Origin: Clostridium scatologenes
GTDB lineage: Bacteria > Bacillota > Clostridia > Clostridiales > Clostridiaceae
DNA: 64,000 bases
Reading direction: 5' to 3'
Assembly: GCF_000968375.1 (NCBI RefSeq)
Contig: NZ_CP009933.1
Coordinates: 868,001-932,000, forward strand
Position 1 is the stretch's first letter; each line of letters starts with the position of its first letter. Positions 43,107-52,018 of this stretch are shown here, in pieces. Both the position numbers and the translations under genes were made by a program. Under the pieces are notes generated by a model. It saw nothing but the letters and a program-made list of their open reading frames with translations, was not told where the DNA came from and searched no databases.

Positions 43107-44348
43107 ATGAACAATATAAGCGCAGCAGATACAGGTTTTATGATTTTTGCAACTACGTTAGTTATGTTAATGACACCAGGACTGGCCTTATTTTATGGGG
43201 GTATGGTTAGAAGAAAAAATGTTTTAAGTACAACAATGCAAAGCTATGCAGCCATTGCAATAATATCGATACAATGGATACTAATTGGATACAGTTTGAG
43301 CTTTGGAGGTGACATTGGAGGACTTTTAGGAAATTTCCAATGGGCAGGATTAAAGGGCGTAGGATTTAGTCCTAATGCAGATTATTCTGCTACTATACCA
43401 CATCAATTGTTTATGATGTTCCAGCTTATGTTTGCAATAATAACACCTGCTTTAATATCAGGGGCAATTGCTGAAAGAATGAAATTTTCTGCATTTGTAA
43501 TATTCCTTTTAGCATGGTCAACCTTGGTTTATGATCCACTTGCACACTGGGTATGGGGAGTCGGTGGCTGGATAAGAAACTTAGGTGCTTTAGATTTTGC
43601 AGGAGGAGATGTTGTTCATATTAGTTCAGGTGTATCAGCATTAGTTGCAGCTATAATGCTTGGAAGGAGAAGAAAGTTAGAAAGTATTACACCTCATCAT
43701 ATACCAATGACCATTTTAGGAGCTGCACTTCTTTGGTTTGGTTGGTTTGGATTTAATGTAGGTAGTGCATTATCAGTTAATGATATAGCATTAAATGCTT
43801 TTGTAACTACTAATACCTCTGCGGCAGCATCAGCTGTATGTTGGAGTTTTTGTGAATATTTGTACAGAAAGAAGATAACGTCACTGGGACTTGTAAGTGG
43901 AGCTGTAGCAGGACTTGTAGCTATAACTCCAGGAGCAGGCTTTGTAACTCCATTAGCTTCAATATTAATAGGTGCAGTGGGAGGATGTGTATGTTTCTGT
44001 GCTGTAACATTTATTAAACAGAAGTTTAAATATGATGATTCATTGGACGCTTTTGGCTGCCATGGAGTTGGAGGAATTTGGGGTGGAATAGCTACTGGAA
44101 TATTTGCTACAACAGGAATAAACCCAGCTGGAGCAAATGGATTGTTGCATGGAAATCCAAAGTTATTATTAATTCAGTTAATAGCAATTGCAGCCACTAT
44201 TGCATATGCTGCAGTTATGACATTTGTAATATTGAAGGTAATAGATAAGTTCTTGAATATAAGAGTAAGCGAAGAAGATGAAAAGAGTGGTTTAGATGTT
44301 TCAATACATGGAGAGGAAGCTTATGGTTCTGTAAGTTCACAATTTTAG
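43107..44348 (+). CDS. amt: Ammonium transporter
   Basis: A 413-residue Amt/Rh protein with about eleven transmembrane helices. Visible signatures are PGLALFYGGMVRRKN at helix 1 and DFAGGDVVHISSGVSALVAA around helix 5, with the pore His residues in HWVWG, FGCHGVGGIWGG and nearby. It conducts ammonium or ammonia and is regulated by PII. ATG 43107 is used because AAAGGGGGC lies about seven bases upstream; the TTG at 43101 is closer. It leads the amt-glnK-glnA-ANTAR operon, behind an antitermination leader. Confidence 0.95.
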   Translation: MNNISAADTGFMIFATTLVMLMTPGLALFYGGMVRRKNVLSTTMQSYAAIAIISIQWILIGYSLSFGGDIGGLLGNFQWAGLKGVGFSPNADYSATIPHQLFMMFQLMFAIITPALISGAIAERMKFSAFVIFLLAWSTLVYDPLAHWVWGVGGWIRNLGALDFAGGDVVHISSGVSALVAAIMLGRRRKLESITPHHIPMTILGAALLWFGWFGFNVGSALSVNDIALNAFVTTNTSAAASAVCWSFCEYLYRKKITSLGLVSGAVAGLVAITPGAGFVTPLASILIGAVGGCVCFCAVTFIKQKFKYDDSLDAFGCHGVGGIWGGIATGIFATTGINPAGANGLLHGNPKLLLIQLIAIAATIAYAAVMTFVILKVIDKFLNIRVSEEDEKSGLDVSIHGEEAYGSVSSQF

Positions 44349-44420
44349 TCCTATAATTTTTATACATTAATTTTTAGCTTAAGTATATGATATAATAATA
44401 AAAAAGAGGAGGAATATGAA

Positions 44421-44786
44421 TTGGATAAAAAGTTAACTAAAATTGATATTATTACTTCTCCAAGCAAGTTCGAAGATTTAAAAGAAGAATTAAGCAAAAT
44501 AGGCATTGCAGGTATGACAGTTTCTAATGTATTAGGCTGTGGAATGCAAAAGGGTCATAAAGAATTTTATAGGGGAAGAACTGTAGATATTAATTTACTA
44601 CAAAAAATAAAAATAGAAATTGTAGTTTGTGAAGTTCCAGTGGAGACTGTAGTTGAAACTGCAAAAAAAGTACTTCATACAGGTAATTTTGGGGATGGAA
44701 AAATATTTATTTATGATGTAGCAAATGTTATACGTATAAGCAATGGAGCGGAAGGAAGAGATGCTCTACAGTATAATGAAGATTAG
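44421..44786 (+). CDS. glnK: PII nitrogen regulatory protein (GlnK-like)
   Basis: A 121-residue PII protein. The T-loop region GMQKGHKEFYRG and the B-loop TGNFGDGKIFIYDV are evident, followed by VIRISNGAEGRDAL. It binds ATP, ADP and 2-oxoglutarate and plugs the ammonium transporter encoded just upstream. The Tyr at the position uridylylated in E. coli (Tyr51) is Val here (RTVDI), so control by uridylylation is unlikely. The start is TTG 44421 after AGGAGGAATATGAA. Confidence 0.92.
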   Translation: MDKKLTKIDIITSPSKFEDLKEELSKIGIAGMTVSNVLGCGMQKGHKEFYRGRTVDINLLQKIKIEIVVCEVPVETVVETAKKVLHTGNFGDGKIFIYDVANVIRISNGAEGRDALQYNED

Positions 44787-44810
44787 GAATGAGAAGGAAG
44801 GAGAAAAACC

Positions 44811-46145
44811 TTGAATAAGCAATCTGAAAGAGAAGAACTTTTAAGAAAAGTTGAAGAACTTGATGTGAAATTTATACATTTGCAATTTACAGACATAATG
44901 GGCGCCATGAAAAATGTATCTATTACATCAGATCAACTGGAAAAAGCATTAAATAATAAGGTGATGTTTGATGGATCTTCAATAGATGGTTTTGTAAGAA
45001 TTGAAGAGTCAGATATGTATCTTAGTCCTGATTTATCAACTTTTACTATTTTCCCATGGACTAATATCCATAAGGAGGCGCGATTAATATGTGATATATA
45101 CAATATTGATGGTACTCCTTTTGAAGGATGTCCTAGAAATGTATTAAAGAAATTGATAAGAGAAGCTAAAGATATGGGATATAAAATGCAGGTTGGACCG
45201 GAATGTGAGTTTTTCTTGTTTCATACGGATGAAAAAGGAAATCCATCACTTGAAACTCATGATGATGCAGGGTACTTTGATCTTGCACCTATAGATTTAG
45301 GAGGAAATGCAAGAAATGAGATTACTATGGCACTTCAAGAAATGGGGTTTAAAATTGAAACATCTCATCATGAGGTAGCACCAGGACAGCATGAAATAGA
45401 TTTTAAGTATGATGATGCACTAGTAACAGCAGATAATATAATGACCTTTAAAATGGTGGTTAGAATTATAGCTCAAAGACATGGACTTCATGCTACATTT
45501 ATGCCAAAGCCTAAGTATGGTATTAGTGGTTCAGGTATGCATCTTAATATGTCTCTATCTACACTGGATTCTAAAAATGCTTTTTATGATGAAAAGAATA
45601 AGTTAGAGCTTTCAAACAGTGCTTATTATTTCTTAGGTGGATTAATGAAACATGCTAAAGCTTTTACGGCTTTAACTAATCCTACAGTGAATTCCTATAA
45701 AAGATTAGTTCCCGGATATGAAGCACCAGTAATAATTGCTTGGTCTGCAAGTAATAGAAGTCCACTAATTAGAATACCAGCAGAAAGAGGAGAAGGTACA
45801 AGAATTGAACTTAGAAGTCCTGACCCTTGTGCTAATCCATATTTAGCTTTAGCTGCTACTTTGAAATCAGGATTAGATGGAATAAAAAATAAAATAGAAC
45901 CACCAGAGCAAGTTACTAGCAATGCTTATGAAATGGAAAAGGAAGAAATTAAAGAAAGAGGCATAGAATTATTACCTGCTGATTTACATGAAGCTATAAA
46001 GGCTTTGTCTCAAGATGAAGTAATAAAATCCTCACTTGGACAGTATGCTTATAAAAGATTTGCTGAAGCAGCATTATATGAATGGAATGAATATTCTAAA
46101 TATGTATCCCAATGGGAGCTTGATAGATATTTAAGAAAATTTTAA
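44811..46145 (+). CDS. glnA: Glutamine synthetase type I
   Basis: A 444-residue GSI-alpha type enzyme. MFDGSSIDGF (N-terminal beta-grasp), the catalytic core GPECEFFLF, HHEVAPGQHEIDF, and the ATP-binding KPKYGISGSGMH are present, as is the SNRSPLIRIPAERGEGTRIE block that closes the active site. There is no adenylylation Tyr-type insertion, matching the length of Gram-positive feedback-regulated enzymes. It makes glutamine from glutamate, ammonia and ATP. The start is TTG 44811 after AAGGAG, 24 bp from glnK. Confidence 0.95.
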   Translation: MNKQSEREELLRKVEELDVKFIHLQFTDIMGAMKNVSITSDQLEKALNNKVMFDGSSIDGFVRIEESDMYLSPDLSTFTIFPWTNIHKEARLICDIYNIDGTPFEGCPRNVLKKLIREAKDMGYKMQVGPECEFFLFHTDEKGNPSLETHDDAGYFDLAPIDLGGNARNEITMALQEMGFKIETSHHEVAPGQHEIDFKYDDALVTADNIMTFKMVVRIIAQRHGLHATFMPKPKYGISGSGMHLNMSLSTLDSKNAFYDEKNKLELSNSAYYFLGGLMKHAKAFTALTNPTVNSYKRLVPGYEAPVIIAWSASNRSPLIRIPAERGEGTRIELRSPDPCANPYLALAATLKSGLDGIKNKIEPPEQVTSNAYEMEKEEIKERGIELLPADLHEAIKALSQDEVIKSSLGQYAYKRFAEAALYEWNEYSKYVSQWELDRYLRKF

Positions 46146-46186
46146 ATTGGCTATCATAATAGATTAGTTCTTTTCGGAGTGATATT

Positions 46187-46756
46187 ATGAATAATTATAA
46201 GATAGTAGTTGCTGATAGTGATAGTACGTGTAGAAAGCTTATTAGTGAACTTCTAAAAAAGAGAGGATACAATGTTTATCAAGCAGGTGATGGTGGTGAA
46301 GCTTTAAGGCTTAGTAGAAGAATATATCCACATTTAGTAATTATGGATATTAACTTATTAGGGATTAATGGATATAAAACAGCAAAAATAATAGAAGAAG
46401 ATAGAATATCCAGTGTTATATTTTCTACAAGTAATGTTGATTCTGTATTTTATGAAAAATTAAAAACAATGAATATTTTTGCATATATAGTTAGGCCTAT
46501 AAATTCAGAACAATTATATCAAACTGTAGAATTTAGTATAAATAACATTGATAAGGTTAATAGTCTTCAAGAAAAAATTCAGCATTTGGAAACTGAATTA
46601 GTAAATAGAAAAAAGATAGACAAAGCCAAGGGAATAGTCATGGAGAAATTGAAAATTTCAGAAAATGAAGCGTATAAATATTTAAGAAAAAAAAGTATGG
46701 ATTATTGTATATCTATGGATGTACTGGCGGAGAAGATTATAAAAAAGTACGGATAA
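46187..46756 (+). CDS. Response-regulator-like RNA-binding antiterminator (ANTAR domain)
   Basis: A 189-residue protein: receiver-like domain (1-~120), a coiled-coil linker, and ANTAR domain (127-189, RKKIDKAKGIVMEKLKISE). In the receiver the phospho-acceptor Asp54 and Asp10 are present, but the switch Lys is Arg103 (IVRPI), so phosphorylation signalling may be degenerate. ANTAR domains bind paired hexaloop hairpins and block terminators; such a leader lies upstream of amt. It closes the nitrogen operon, 41 bp after glnA, and resembles NitR of clostridia. Confidence 0.9.
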   Translation: MNNYKIVVADSDSTCRKLISELLKKRGYNVYQAGDGGEALRLSRRIYPHLVIMDINLLGINGYKTAKIIEEDRISSVIFSTSNVDSVFYEKLKTMNIFAYIVRPINSEQLYQTVEFSINNIDKVNSLQEKIQHLETELVNRKKIDKAKGIVMEKLKISENEAYKYLRKKSMDYCISMDVLAEKIIKKYG

Positions 46757-46776
46757 ATAGTAAAAAGTAAGGTAAT

Positions 46777-47057
46777 TTAACTTTCGCATATGCAAAATTT
46801 TAATTTTACGTAAAAATAATATAACGTGAGAGTAATTGACAATTCGCAGTGAAAAATTGATAGTAAATGCAGATTTTGTGCTGACATAAAAGAATCTTAA
46901 TTTGGATATAAGATAAACTGAGTTAAGTTTACAGATCTTTATATTATTTTAGATTTCTCACAGTTTAGCTGGGAAAAATCAAATTTAACTATCAACTGTC
47001 AATTTGTTAACTGCCAACTAAATTATGCTGTGTTATTTTAAAATTGCGAAAGTTGAA
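46777..47057. repeat. Second palindromic repeat family, ~281 bp
   Basis: The outer arms are TTAACTTTCGCATATGCAAA at the left and TTTTAAAATTGCGAAAGTTG at the right, complementary apart from a 7-base interruption. Inner arms (TTGATAGTAAAT near 46856; AATTTAACTATCAA near 46980) also pair. No coding content. A fragment matching its left end is found at 2414-2436, beside copy A of the first family. Confidence 0.55.
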
Positions 47058-47185
47058 TAAAGTAATTAAAAAAAGTAGGTTAATCGTAAAAAAGGGATAG
47101 TTTTAAACAAATTAGTATAATTTAAAAATATATATGGGGTAATAATAAAGGGATCATATAAAAGATAAATAATTTATACAGTTAA

Positions 47186-47240
47186 AAGGGCTGGCATATT
47201 AGCATAAAAGAATGCTAATGTGTTAGCCTTTTTTATGTAA
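47186..47240 (+). terminator. Intrinsic terminator in the region before the TetR gene
   Basis: A long stem (GGCTGGCATATTAGCA with TGCTAATGTGTTAGCC) and a TAAAAGAA loop are followed by TTTTTTATG. It lies about 430 bp after the ANTAR gene, with no gene in between, and may end the nitrogen operon transcript or a small RNA. Confidence 0.65.
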
Positions 47241-47357
47241 CAAATTAAATCAATTTTTAAGCAAGTTGAGAGAAAAGGAATATTAAATTTTTTTATTAAT
47301 TGTAATATTTTGTTTGAATTCATAATCAATATACATTCCTGAAATAAGCTACCTTTA

Positions 47358-47386
47358 TTGACAAAAATTATATTTATATTTATAAT
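47358..47386 (+). promoter_or_regulatory. Sigma-A promoter of tetR-type gene
   Basis: -35 TTGACA (47358-47363), a 17-bp spacer, and -10 TATAAT (47381-47386). It overlaps the operator palindrome, so autorepression is expected. Confidence 0.8.
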
Positions 47387-47408
47387 TAGACCAATGGTCT
47401 AATTATAA
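47380..47408. promoter_or_regulatory. Probable TetR operator, 29-bp perfect palindrome
   Basis: The 14-base arm TTATAATTAGACCA is followed by one central A and then its exact reverse complement. It covers the -10 box and ends two bases before the AGGAGG site of the adjacent TetR gene, giving strong support for autoregulation. Confidence 0.8.
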
Positions 47409-47420
47409 CAGGAGGTGTAT

Positions 47421-48053
47421 ATGACAAGAACAAATAAAAATTTTAATAATAAAAGAAATGAACTGCTTGAAAAATTGTGGAATATATTTATTATAAAAGG
47501 TTATGAAAATACGACTCTTTCATTTATTATTAAAACACTGAATACATCTAAAGGTTCTTTTTATCATTATTTTTCTTCGAAAGAAGAATGTGCAGATGCA
47601 ACCATAGAAATGCACACTAATCTTTGGCTTAATGAGATAAAGGAAAAACTCCCAGAAGGATTGAAAGCTAAGGATAAACTGAAACAGTTAATCTTAATTG
47701 GAATTGAAACAAGTAGTAGTAATGATGAGCAATATAAAAAAATTAATTCTCCATCTAATACAATATTTCATGAAAAGCTAATGGTGAGCATTACTAAAAA
47801 ATTTGCACCTCTTTATGCAGAAATAATTATTCAGGGAATCAGTGAAGGAGTTTTTAATGTAAAGTATCCTCTTGAGACAGCAGAAATGATTTTAACTCTT
47901 TCAAATTTTTATTTAGATAAAGATTTGTTTAAATGGGATGAAAAGTCATCAGTTTTAAAAGTTATCGCTTTTGAAAATATTCTTGAAAAAATCGTAGGTG
48001 CTGATGAAAATACCTTTAATTTTATAAGTAGAATAATTAAAATGGAGGATTAG
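47421..48053 (+). CDS. TetR-family transcriptional regulator
   Basis: A 210-residue TetR protein. The helix-turn-helix is TTLSFIIKTLNTSKGSFYHY followed by FSSKEE, and the C-terminal ligand domain is unassigned. AGGAGG precedes the ATG at 47421; the GTG at 47415 overlaps this site. It is autoregulated by the palindrome at its promoter. The stop codon and the next gene's start are only 2 bp apart, so the ketopantoate-reductase-like enzyme is its likely target and forms a bicistronic unit. Confidence 0.9.
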   Translation: MTRTNKNFNNKRNELLEKLWNIFIIKGYENTTLSFIIKTLNTSKGSFYHYFSSKEECADATIEMHTNLWLNEIKEKLPEGLKAKDKLKQLILIGIETSSSNDEQYKKINSPSNTIFHEKLMVSITKKFAPLYAEIIIQGISEGVFNVKYPLETAEMILTLSNFYLDKDLFKWDEKSSVLKVIAFENILEKIVGADENTFNFISRIIKMED

Positions 48054-48055
48054 TA

Positions 48056-48982
48056 ATGAAAATATTAATTATTGGAACAGGTGTAATTGGAACGTTATAT
48101 GCACAAGCTCTTTCAAATAAAAATGAGGTTATTCATTTTGTACGTAAAAATAAGCTTAATGATATAAATAATAAAATAATACCTTTTGATATTATTGACG
48201 AACGTGAAGATAAAAAAAATATGTACACAAAAGGAGAATACACTTATAGATGTGTAGATAAAATAGATTGCCATTACGATTTGATAATTGTCCCAGTAAA
48301 TACCTATCAATTGTATGAAACTCTTAAAGCTCTTACAAAAGAAGCACCTAATGAAAACTATTTGATTTTTACATTGAACTGGGAAGGAACTAGAAAAATT
48401 GATAATATTTTAAACAAAGAGAATTATATTATGGGATATTCAGGGGGTGGAGGTACTTTTAAAGGAGAACTGCTTTTTGGAAATATAGGAAATGATGTTA
48501 TGCTTGGCTGTGTATATGAAAATCAGAAACCACTTCTTAACAGTACTGCTAGAATGTTTAAAGAGTGTGGTATTATACCTGAAATTCCCCAAAATGTATT
48601 GCACTGGCTGTGGATACACAATGTTGGTTCAGCTCCTTTAGGAGTTGGACTTTCACAATATAACAGTCTTAACGAATGTATTAAGGATAAAAAACTTGTT
48701 AGCATTTGTTTTAAAGCAATGGGTGAAAGTTACAAAATATGTGAAAAACGTGGAGTTAATCTTAAAGATTTTTCAGAAACTAAAATGTCTAAAATACCAT
48801 TTTTTATTCTTTACAGAATGTTTAAGCATAATTTTGAAAAGAACCCTATTATGCAGCGATATACAGCTCATGCAGTACTCGCGATTGATGAAATGAAGAG
48901 CAATTTTAAACAAATATTTAATACAGGAAAAGAATTAGGAGTGAATATGCCTAATATGGAAAAATTAAATAAATTGATTTAA
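48056..48982 (+). CDS. Ketopantoate reductase (ApbA/PanE)-like NAD(P)-dependent enzyme
   Basis: A 308-residue protein. The N-terminal Rossmann motif (IIGTGVIGTLYAQAL) and the nucleotide-binding YDLIIVPVNTYQL are of the ApbA/PanE type. The C-terminal dimer/substrate domain is divergent (HNVGSAPLGVGLS). It is not clearly the pantothenate pathway enzyme and may reduce a different 2-oxoacid or ketone. GGAGGATTAGTA precedes the ATG, inside the end of the TetR gene. Repeat copy E follows. Confidence 0.75.
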   Translation: MKILIIGTGVIGTLYAQALSNKNEVIHFVRKNKLNDINNKIIPFDIIDEREDKKNMYTKGEYTYRCVDKIDCHYDLIIVPVNTYQLYETLKALTKEAPNENYLIFTLNWEGTRKIDNILNKENYIMGYSGGGGTFKGELLFGNIGNDVMLGCVYENQKPLLNSTARMFKECGIIPEIPQNVLHWLWIHNVGSAPLGVGLSQYNSLNECIKDKKLVSICFKAMGESYKICEKRGVNLKDFSETKMSKIPFFILYRMFKHNFEKNPIMQRYTAHAVLAIDEMKSNFKQIFNTGKELGVNMPNMEKLNKLI

Positions 48983-48984
48983 TT

Positions 48985-49105
48985 TTTTAGCTTTAGTTTG
49001 AATTTTAACTTTTATGTAGTGATTAAACACTTAACATATATCATGGAATAAAAGTTAAAATTCAAACTTCTACTGCAATTTAAATTGTGTTGCATAATTT
49101 TTATA
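48985..49105 (-). repeat. Hairpin element, copy E (minimal)
   Basis: The smallest member of the hairpin family, oriented like copy D. The stem at 48995-49068 has arms AGTTTGAATTTTAACTTTTA and the complement of AGTTTGAATTTTAACTTTTA separated by a ~34-base loop. Only the outer part of hairpin 1 remains. TGTTGCATAATTTTTATA at the right resembles the family terminus. It lies between convergent genes and could act as their terminator. Confidence 0.6.
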
Positions 49106-50794
49106 CTATTTAATTTTAATAGTAAACTTCATGTTTTCTTTAATTGTATATTTCTTTTCAAGATCAACAGCTTTTAATTTAAATTGGTCATTTTTATTCA
49201 AAACAGGCAATTGTGCTGTAAATTTATGATTCAAAGGATCTGTTTCTTTTACAATACCCTTAGTTAGATTATACTCTTTATCATTGGAATCTATTAAGTC
49301 TATTCCATAAGGAGATATTGCAGAAAGAAGATTAGTACATTCATAGTGGAGCAATGTTTTGTCATTTAAAAATTCTACTCCAGTTATTTTATATTCACCT
49401 ATTTTTCCTTCGGATAGAGTAGTAGTGCCATTTAAATTTAATGGAGTTTCTTTAGTGACAAAATGAAACATTCCCTTGCTATGGTTATTTTTCCATTTTA
49501 AAAATTCTTTTGAACTGACAACATAGGGAATAAAAGTTAAAGTTTTGCTGTCCTCATATGCATTTCTAAAAAGAATTTGTGAATAATAAGTATGAGTATT
49601 TGATGAACCACTTGTGTTGCTGCCTTTAGTCGTCAAAGATCTTCCTTTGTCATCAAAAACTAGATAGCAGTCATTAAAATCATTATCTTCTGTTTCTGAA
49701 GTTCTTAAAGCTGTATTTATTGGGGTTATTAAAATTTCATTTACTTTTAGTCCTGGTCTTAAAGAAGATAAATCTATATTAGGTTTTATAGATTTTACAT
49801 TAGTCTTAATTTTTTCATTGGATACTTTAAATTTGAAATTCCAGTTTCCTTCAATATTTTTGGAAAGCATCTTTATACTCTTTATATTAAGATCCATAGT
49901 AAAATTATCTGGTATAGTAACATTTCCTCCTACTATGAAGTTACGGTGTTCTTTTGGAAGATAGTCCTTTGTCATATTAACACTGGCTACTCCAACATAA
50001 GTTTTTTTATCTTTGAATTTACCAGTGTCTCCTCCGCCAAAACCTATGTCTTTTCCATTAATTTTCATACTTGTTTCACTCATTATAACAGGGATTTCCT
50101 TAATTTCATTTTCACTTTGAATTGTATATCCAATGTTTAAATCTATACCATCATAAACTATGCTATTTATTGTTACAGTTGTACCGTTAGAGGTTTTACT
50201 CATATTTAGATCAGAACTGTATGTTATATAATCTTTATCAATAATATTATTTTCACTTAAAAATTGAAAAACTGAACTTACAACAGGTAAATTTCGTGCT
50301 CTTGAAAGCCTGGAACGAACGGTTCCTTCAGGAATATCTAAAATTTTTGCTATATCCTTTTGAGGAATGTCTTCAAAATAAAACAGTGTTGTTATAACTC
50401 TTAAATCCTCAGCAAGGGAGTTAACAGCACTAGTAAGTTCTAATTTAGAAAATTCATTTGGAACTTTAGCATTATCTTGAACTTCTTCTATAGGAATGAT
50501 CTTATGGTTAGATCTCAATATGGAATTACATTCATTTATTAAAACTCTTATAAGCCATGTTTTAAAATATTCATTTTTCTTTAAATAAATTATGCCTTCA
50601 TAGGCCTTTATTATAGTATTTTGAAAGGCATCTTCCACATCTTGAGGATTATTCAGAATACCTACAGCTATTCTATACATAGATGCCTTACTACATTCTA
50701 TTATCTTTATAAAAGCATTCTTATCACCTTTTTTAGCTAGCTTTATATATGCTTTTATATCTTTACTAGAATCTGGTTTTAAAACTAATTCCAC
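49106..50794 (-). CDS. Fusion of ECF sigma factor with DUF4179/DUF5643-type anti-sigma sensor domain
   Basis: A 562-residue unusual fusion. Residues 1-~167 are a full ECF sigma (region 2 NPQDVEDAFQNTIIKAYE; region 4 IPQKDIAKILDIPEGTVRS). From ~168 (LPVVSSVFQFLSENNI) it continues without a transmembrane segment into the ~395-residue domain that normally forms the extracellular part of DUF4179 anti-sigma factors. The usual cytoplasmic ZAS-like part and membrane anchor are missing. An in-frame deletion joining adjacent sigma and anti-sigma genes is the simplest explanation. The start is GTG 50794 after AGGAGGT. It may be non-functional or soluble-acting. Confidence 0.75.
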   Translation of the reverse strand: MELVLKPDSSKDIKAYIKLAKKGDKNAFIKIIECSKASMYRIAVGILNNPQDVEDAFQNTIIKAYEGIIYLKKNEYFKTWLIRVLINECNSILRSNHKIIPIEEVQDNAKVPNEFSKLELTSAVNSLAEDLRVITTLFYFEDIPQKDIAKILDIPEGTVRSRLSRARNLPVVSSVFQFLSENNIIDKDYITYSSDLNMSKTSNGTTVTINSIVYDGIDLNIGYTIQSENEIKEIPVIMSETSMKINGKDIGFGGGDTGKFKDKKTYVGVASVNMTKDYLPKEHRNFIVGGNVTIPDNFTMDLNIKSIKMLSKNIEGNWNFKFKVSNEKIKTNVKSIKPNIDLSSLRPGLKVNEILITPINTALRTSETEDNDFNDCYLVFDDKGRSLTTKGSNTSGSSNTHTYYSQILFRNAYEDSKTLTFIPYVVSSKEFLKWKNNHSKGMFHFVTKETPLNLNGTTTLSEGKIGEYKITGVEFLNDKTLLHYECTNLLSAISPYGIDLIDSNDKEYNLTKGIVKETDPLNHKFTAQLPVLNKNDQFKLKAVDLEKKYTIKENMKFTIKIK

Positions 50795-51115
50795 GCCTTT
50801 ACCTCCTTTTGTCTGTTTCCCTTAGCTAATGAACTTTACACTTATTAGATGAATGGAGCATACTAAATGTTCACGGAAAAAGAAAACTTTTAGATATTTT
50901 ATATATTTCTTGTAGAATACTAACATTTATTATAGTAAAAATACCATTGGATTTGCTGAAATTCAATAATATTTAAAATACTTTTCTTATACAAGTATTT
51001 TAATAATTTAGAAATATAATTTTAAAAAAATTTAAAAGCAAAAAACTTTTAGCTTAATGTTTTACGTATTAAATAATTGAAACAAAAAATCATTTAATTT
51101 AGGAGGATACAGTGA
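50795..51115. other. Divergent intergenic region, no gene
   Basis: About 321 bp between the sigma fusion and the ABC operon. I see no ORF, RNA gene or strong palindrome. Ribosome binding sites lie at both edges. Promoters are likely here but no clear -35/-10 pair stands out. Confidence 0.4.
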
Positions 51116-52018
51116 ATGAAAGATATAATTGCCTTTGAAAATGTATGTAAAATATACAATAAGGAGTTTTATGCATTAAATAATGTAAATTTAAAAATTG
51201 GAGATGGAATGTTTGGACTTTTAGGTCCTAATGGAGCAGGAAAAAGCACACTTATGAAAAGTCTTATTACACTTATTATGCCGGATAAGGGAAGAATCAT
51301 GGTGGATGGCTATGATACAAAAACTCATTCGCTGGAGGTTAGAGATATAGTAGGATACTTGCCTCAGGATTTTTCAATATATCCTAATTTAACTGCATTT
51401 GAGTTTTTAGATTATATGGGTCAAATTAATAATATAGGCAGCAGGAAAACTAGAAATAGAAAGATAGAAGAAGTATTGAATAAGGTAAATCTTTGGGAGG
51501 CAAGAAATAAGAAGGTTGGGGGATTTTCAGGTGGAATGAAGAGAAGACTCGGTATTGCCAATGCTATATTAAAAGATCCTAAAATTTTAATTGTAGATGA
51601 ACCAACTGCAGGTCTTGATCCTGAGGAAAGAGTTCGTTTTAGAATGCTTCTTGTGGAGCTTAGCAAACAAAAATGTGTTATTTTATCAACTCATATTGTT
51701 GAGGATATATCAAGTTCTTGTGAAAGAATAGCACTTCTTAATAAAGGCAGTATAGAATATTTAGGATCTCCAATAGATTTTATTTTAAAAGCTAAGGGAA
51801 AAGTAAGAGAATTTAAAGTTTTAAGTGATGAAGAAATACTAAAATTAAAGGATAAATATGAAGTTATTTCTGTAAAAAGGACATCCTCTGGCAAATTTTT
51901 AAGAGTTGTAGGGGAGGATTTTCAAAAGGAGGGCTATGGAATAGATATGGAGCCTAATCTAGAAGATGCTTATATGTATTTTATGAAATATGGAAAAGGA
52001 GAGAATAATTATGCTTAA
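51116..52018 (+). CDS. ABC transporter ATP-binding protein
   Basis: A 300-residue ABC ATPase. Walker A is GPNGAGKST, the signature motif FSGGMKRRLG, Walker B ILIVDEPTAGLDPE, and the switch His is in STHIV. The C-terminal ~75 residues resemble the accessory domain of BcrA/NatA-type exporters. It is the first gene of a five-gene block and its own permeases follow at once, with an 8-bp overlap to the next start. AGGAGGATACAGTGA precedes the ATG. The substrate is unknown; antibiotic or lipid export is usual in this class. Confidence 0.9.
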   Translation: MKDIIAFENVCKIYNKEFYALNNVNLKIGDGMFGLLGPNGAGKSTLMKSLITLIMPDKGRIMVDGYDTKTHSLEVRDIVGYLPQDFSIYPNLTAFEFLDYMGQINNIGSRKTRNRKIEEVLNKVNLWEARNKKVGGFSGGMKRRLGIANAILKDPKILIVDEPTAGLDPEERVRFRMLLVELSKQKCVILSTHIVEDISSSCERIALLNKGSIEYLGSPIDFILKAKGKVREFKVLSDEEILKLKDKYEVISVKRTSSGKFLRVVGEDFQKEGYGIDMEPNLEDAYMYFMKYGKGENNYA

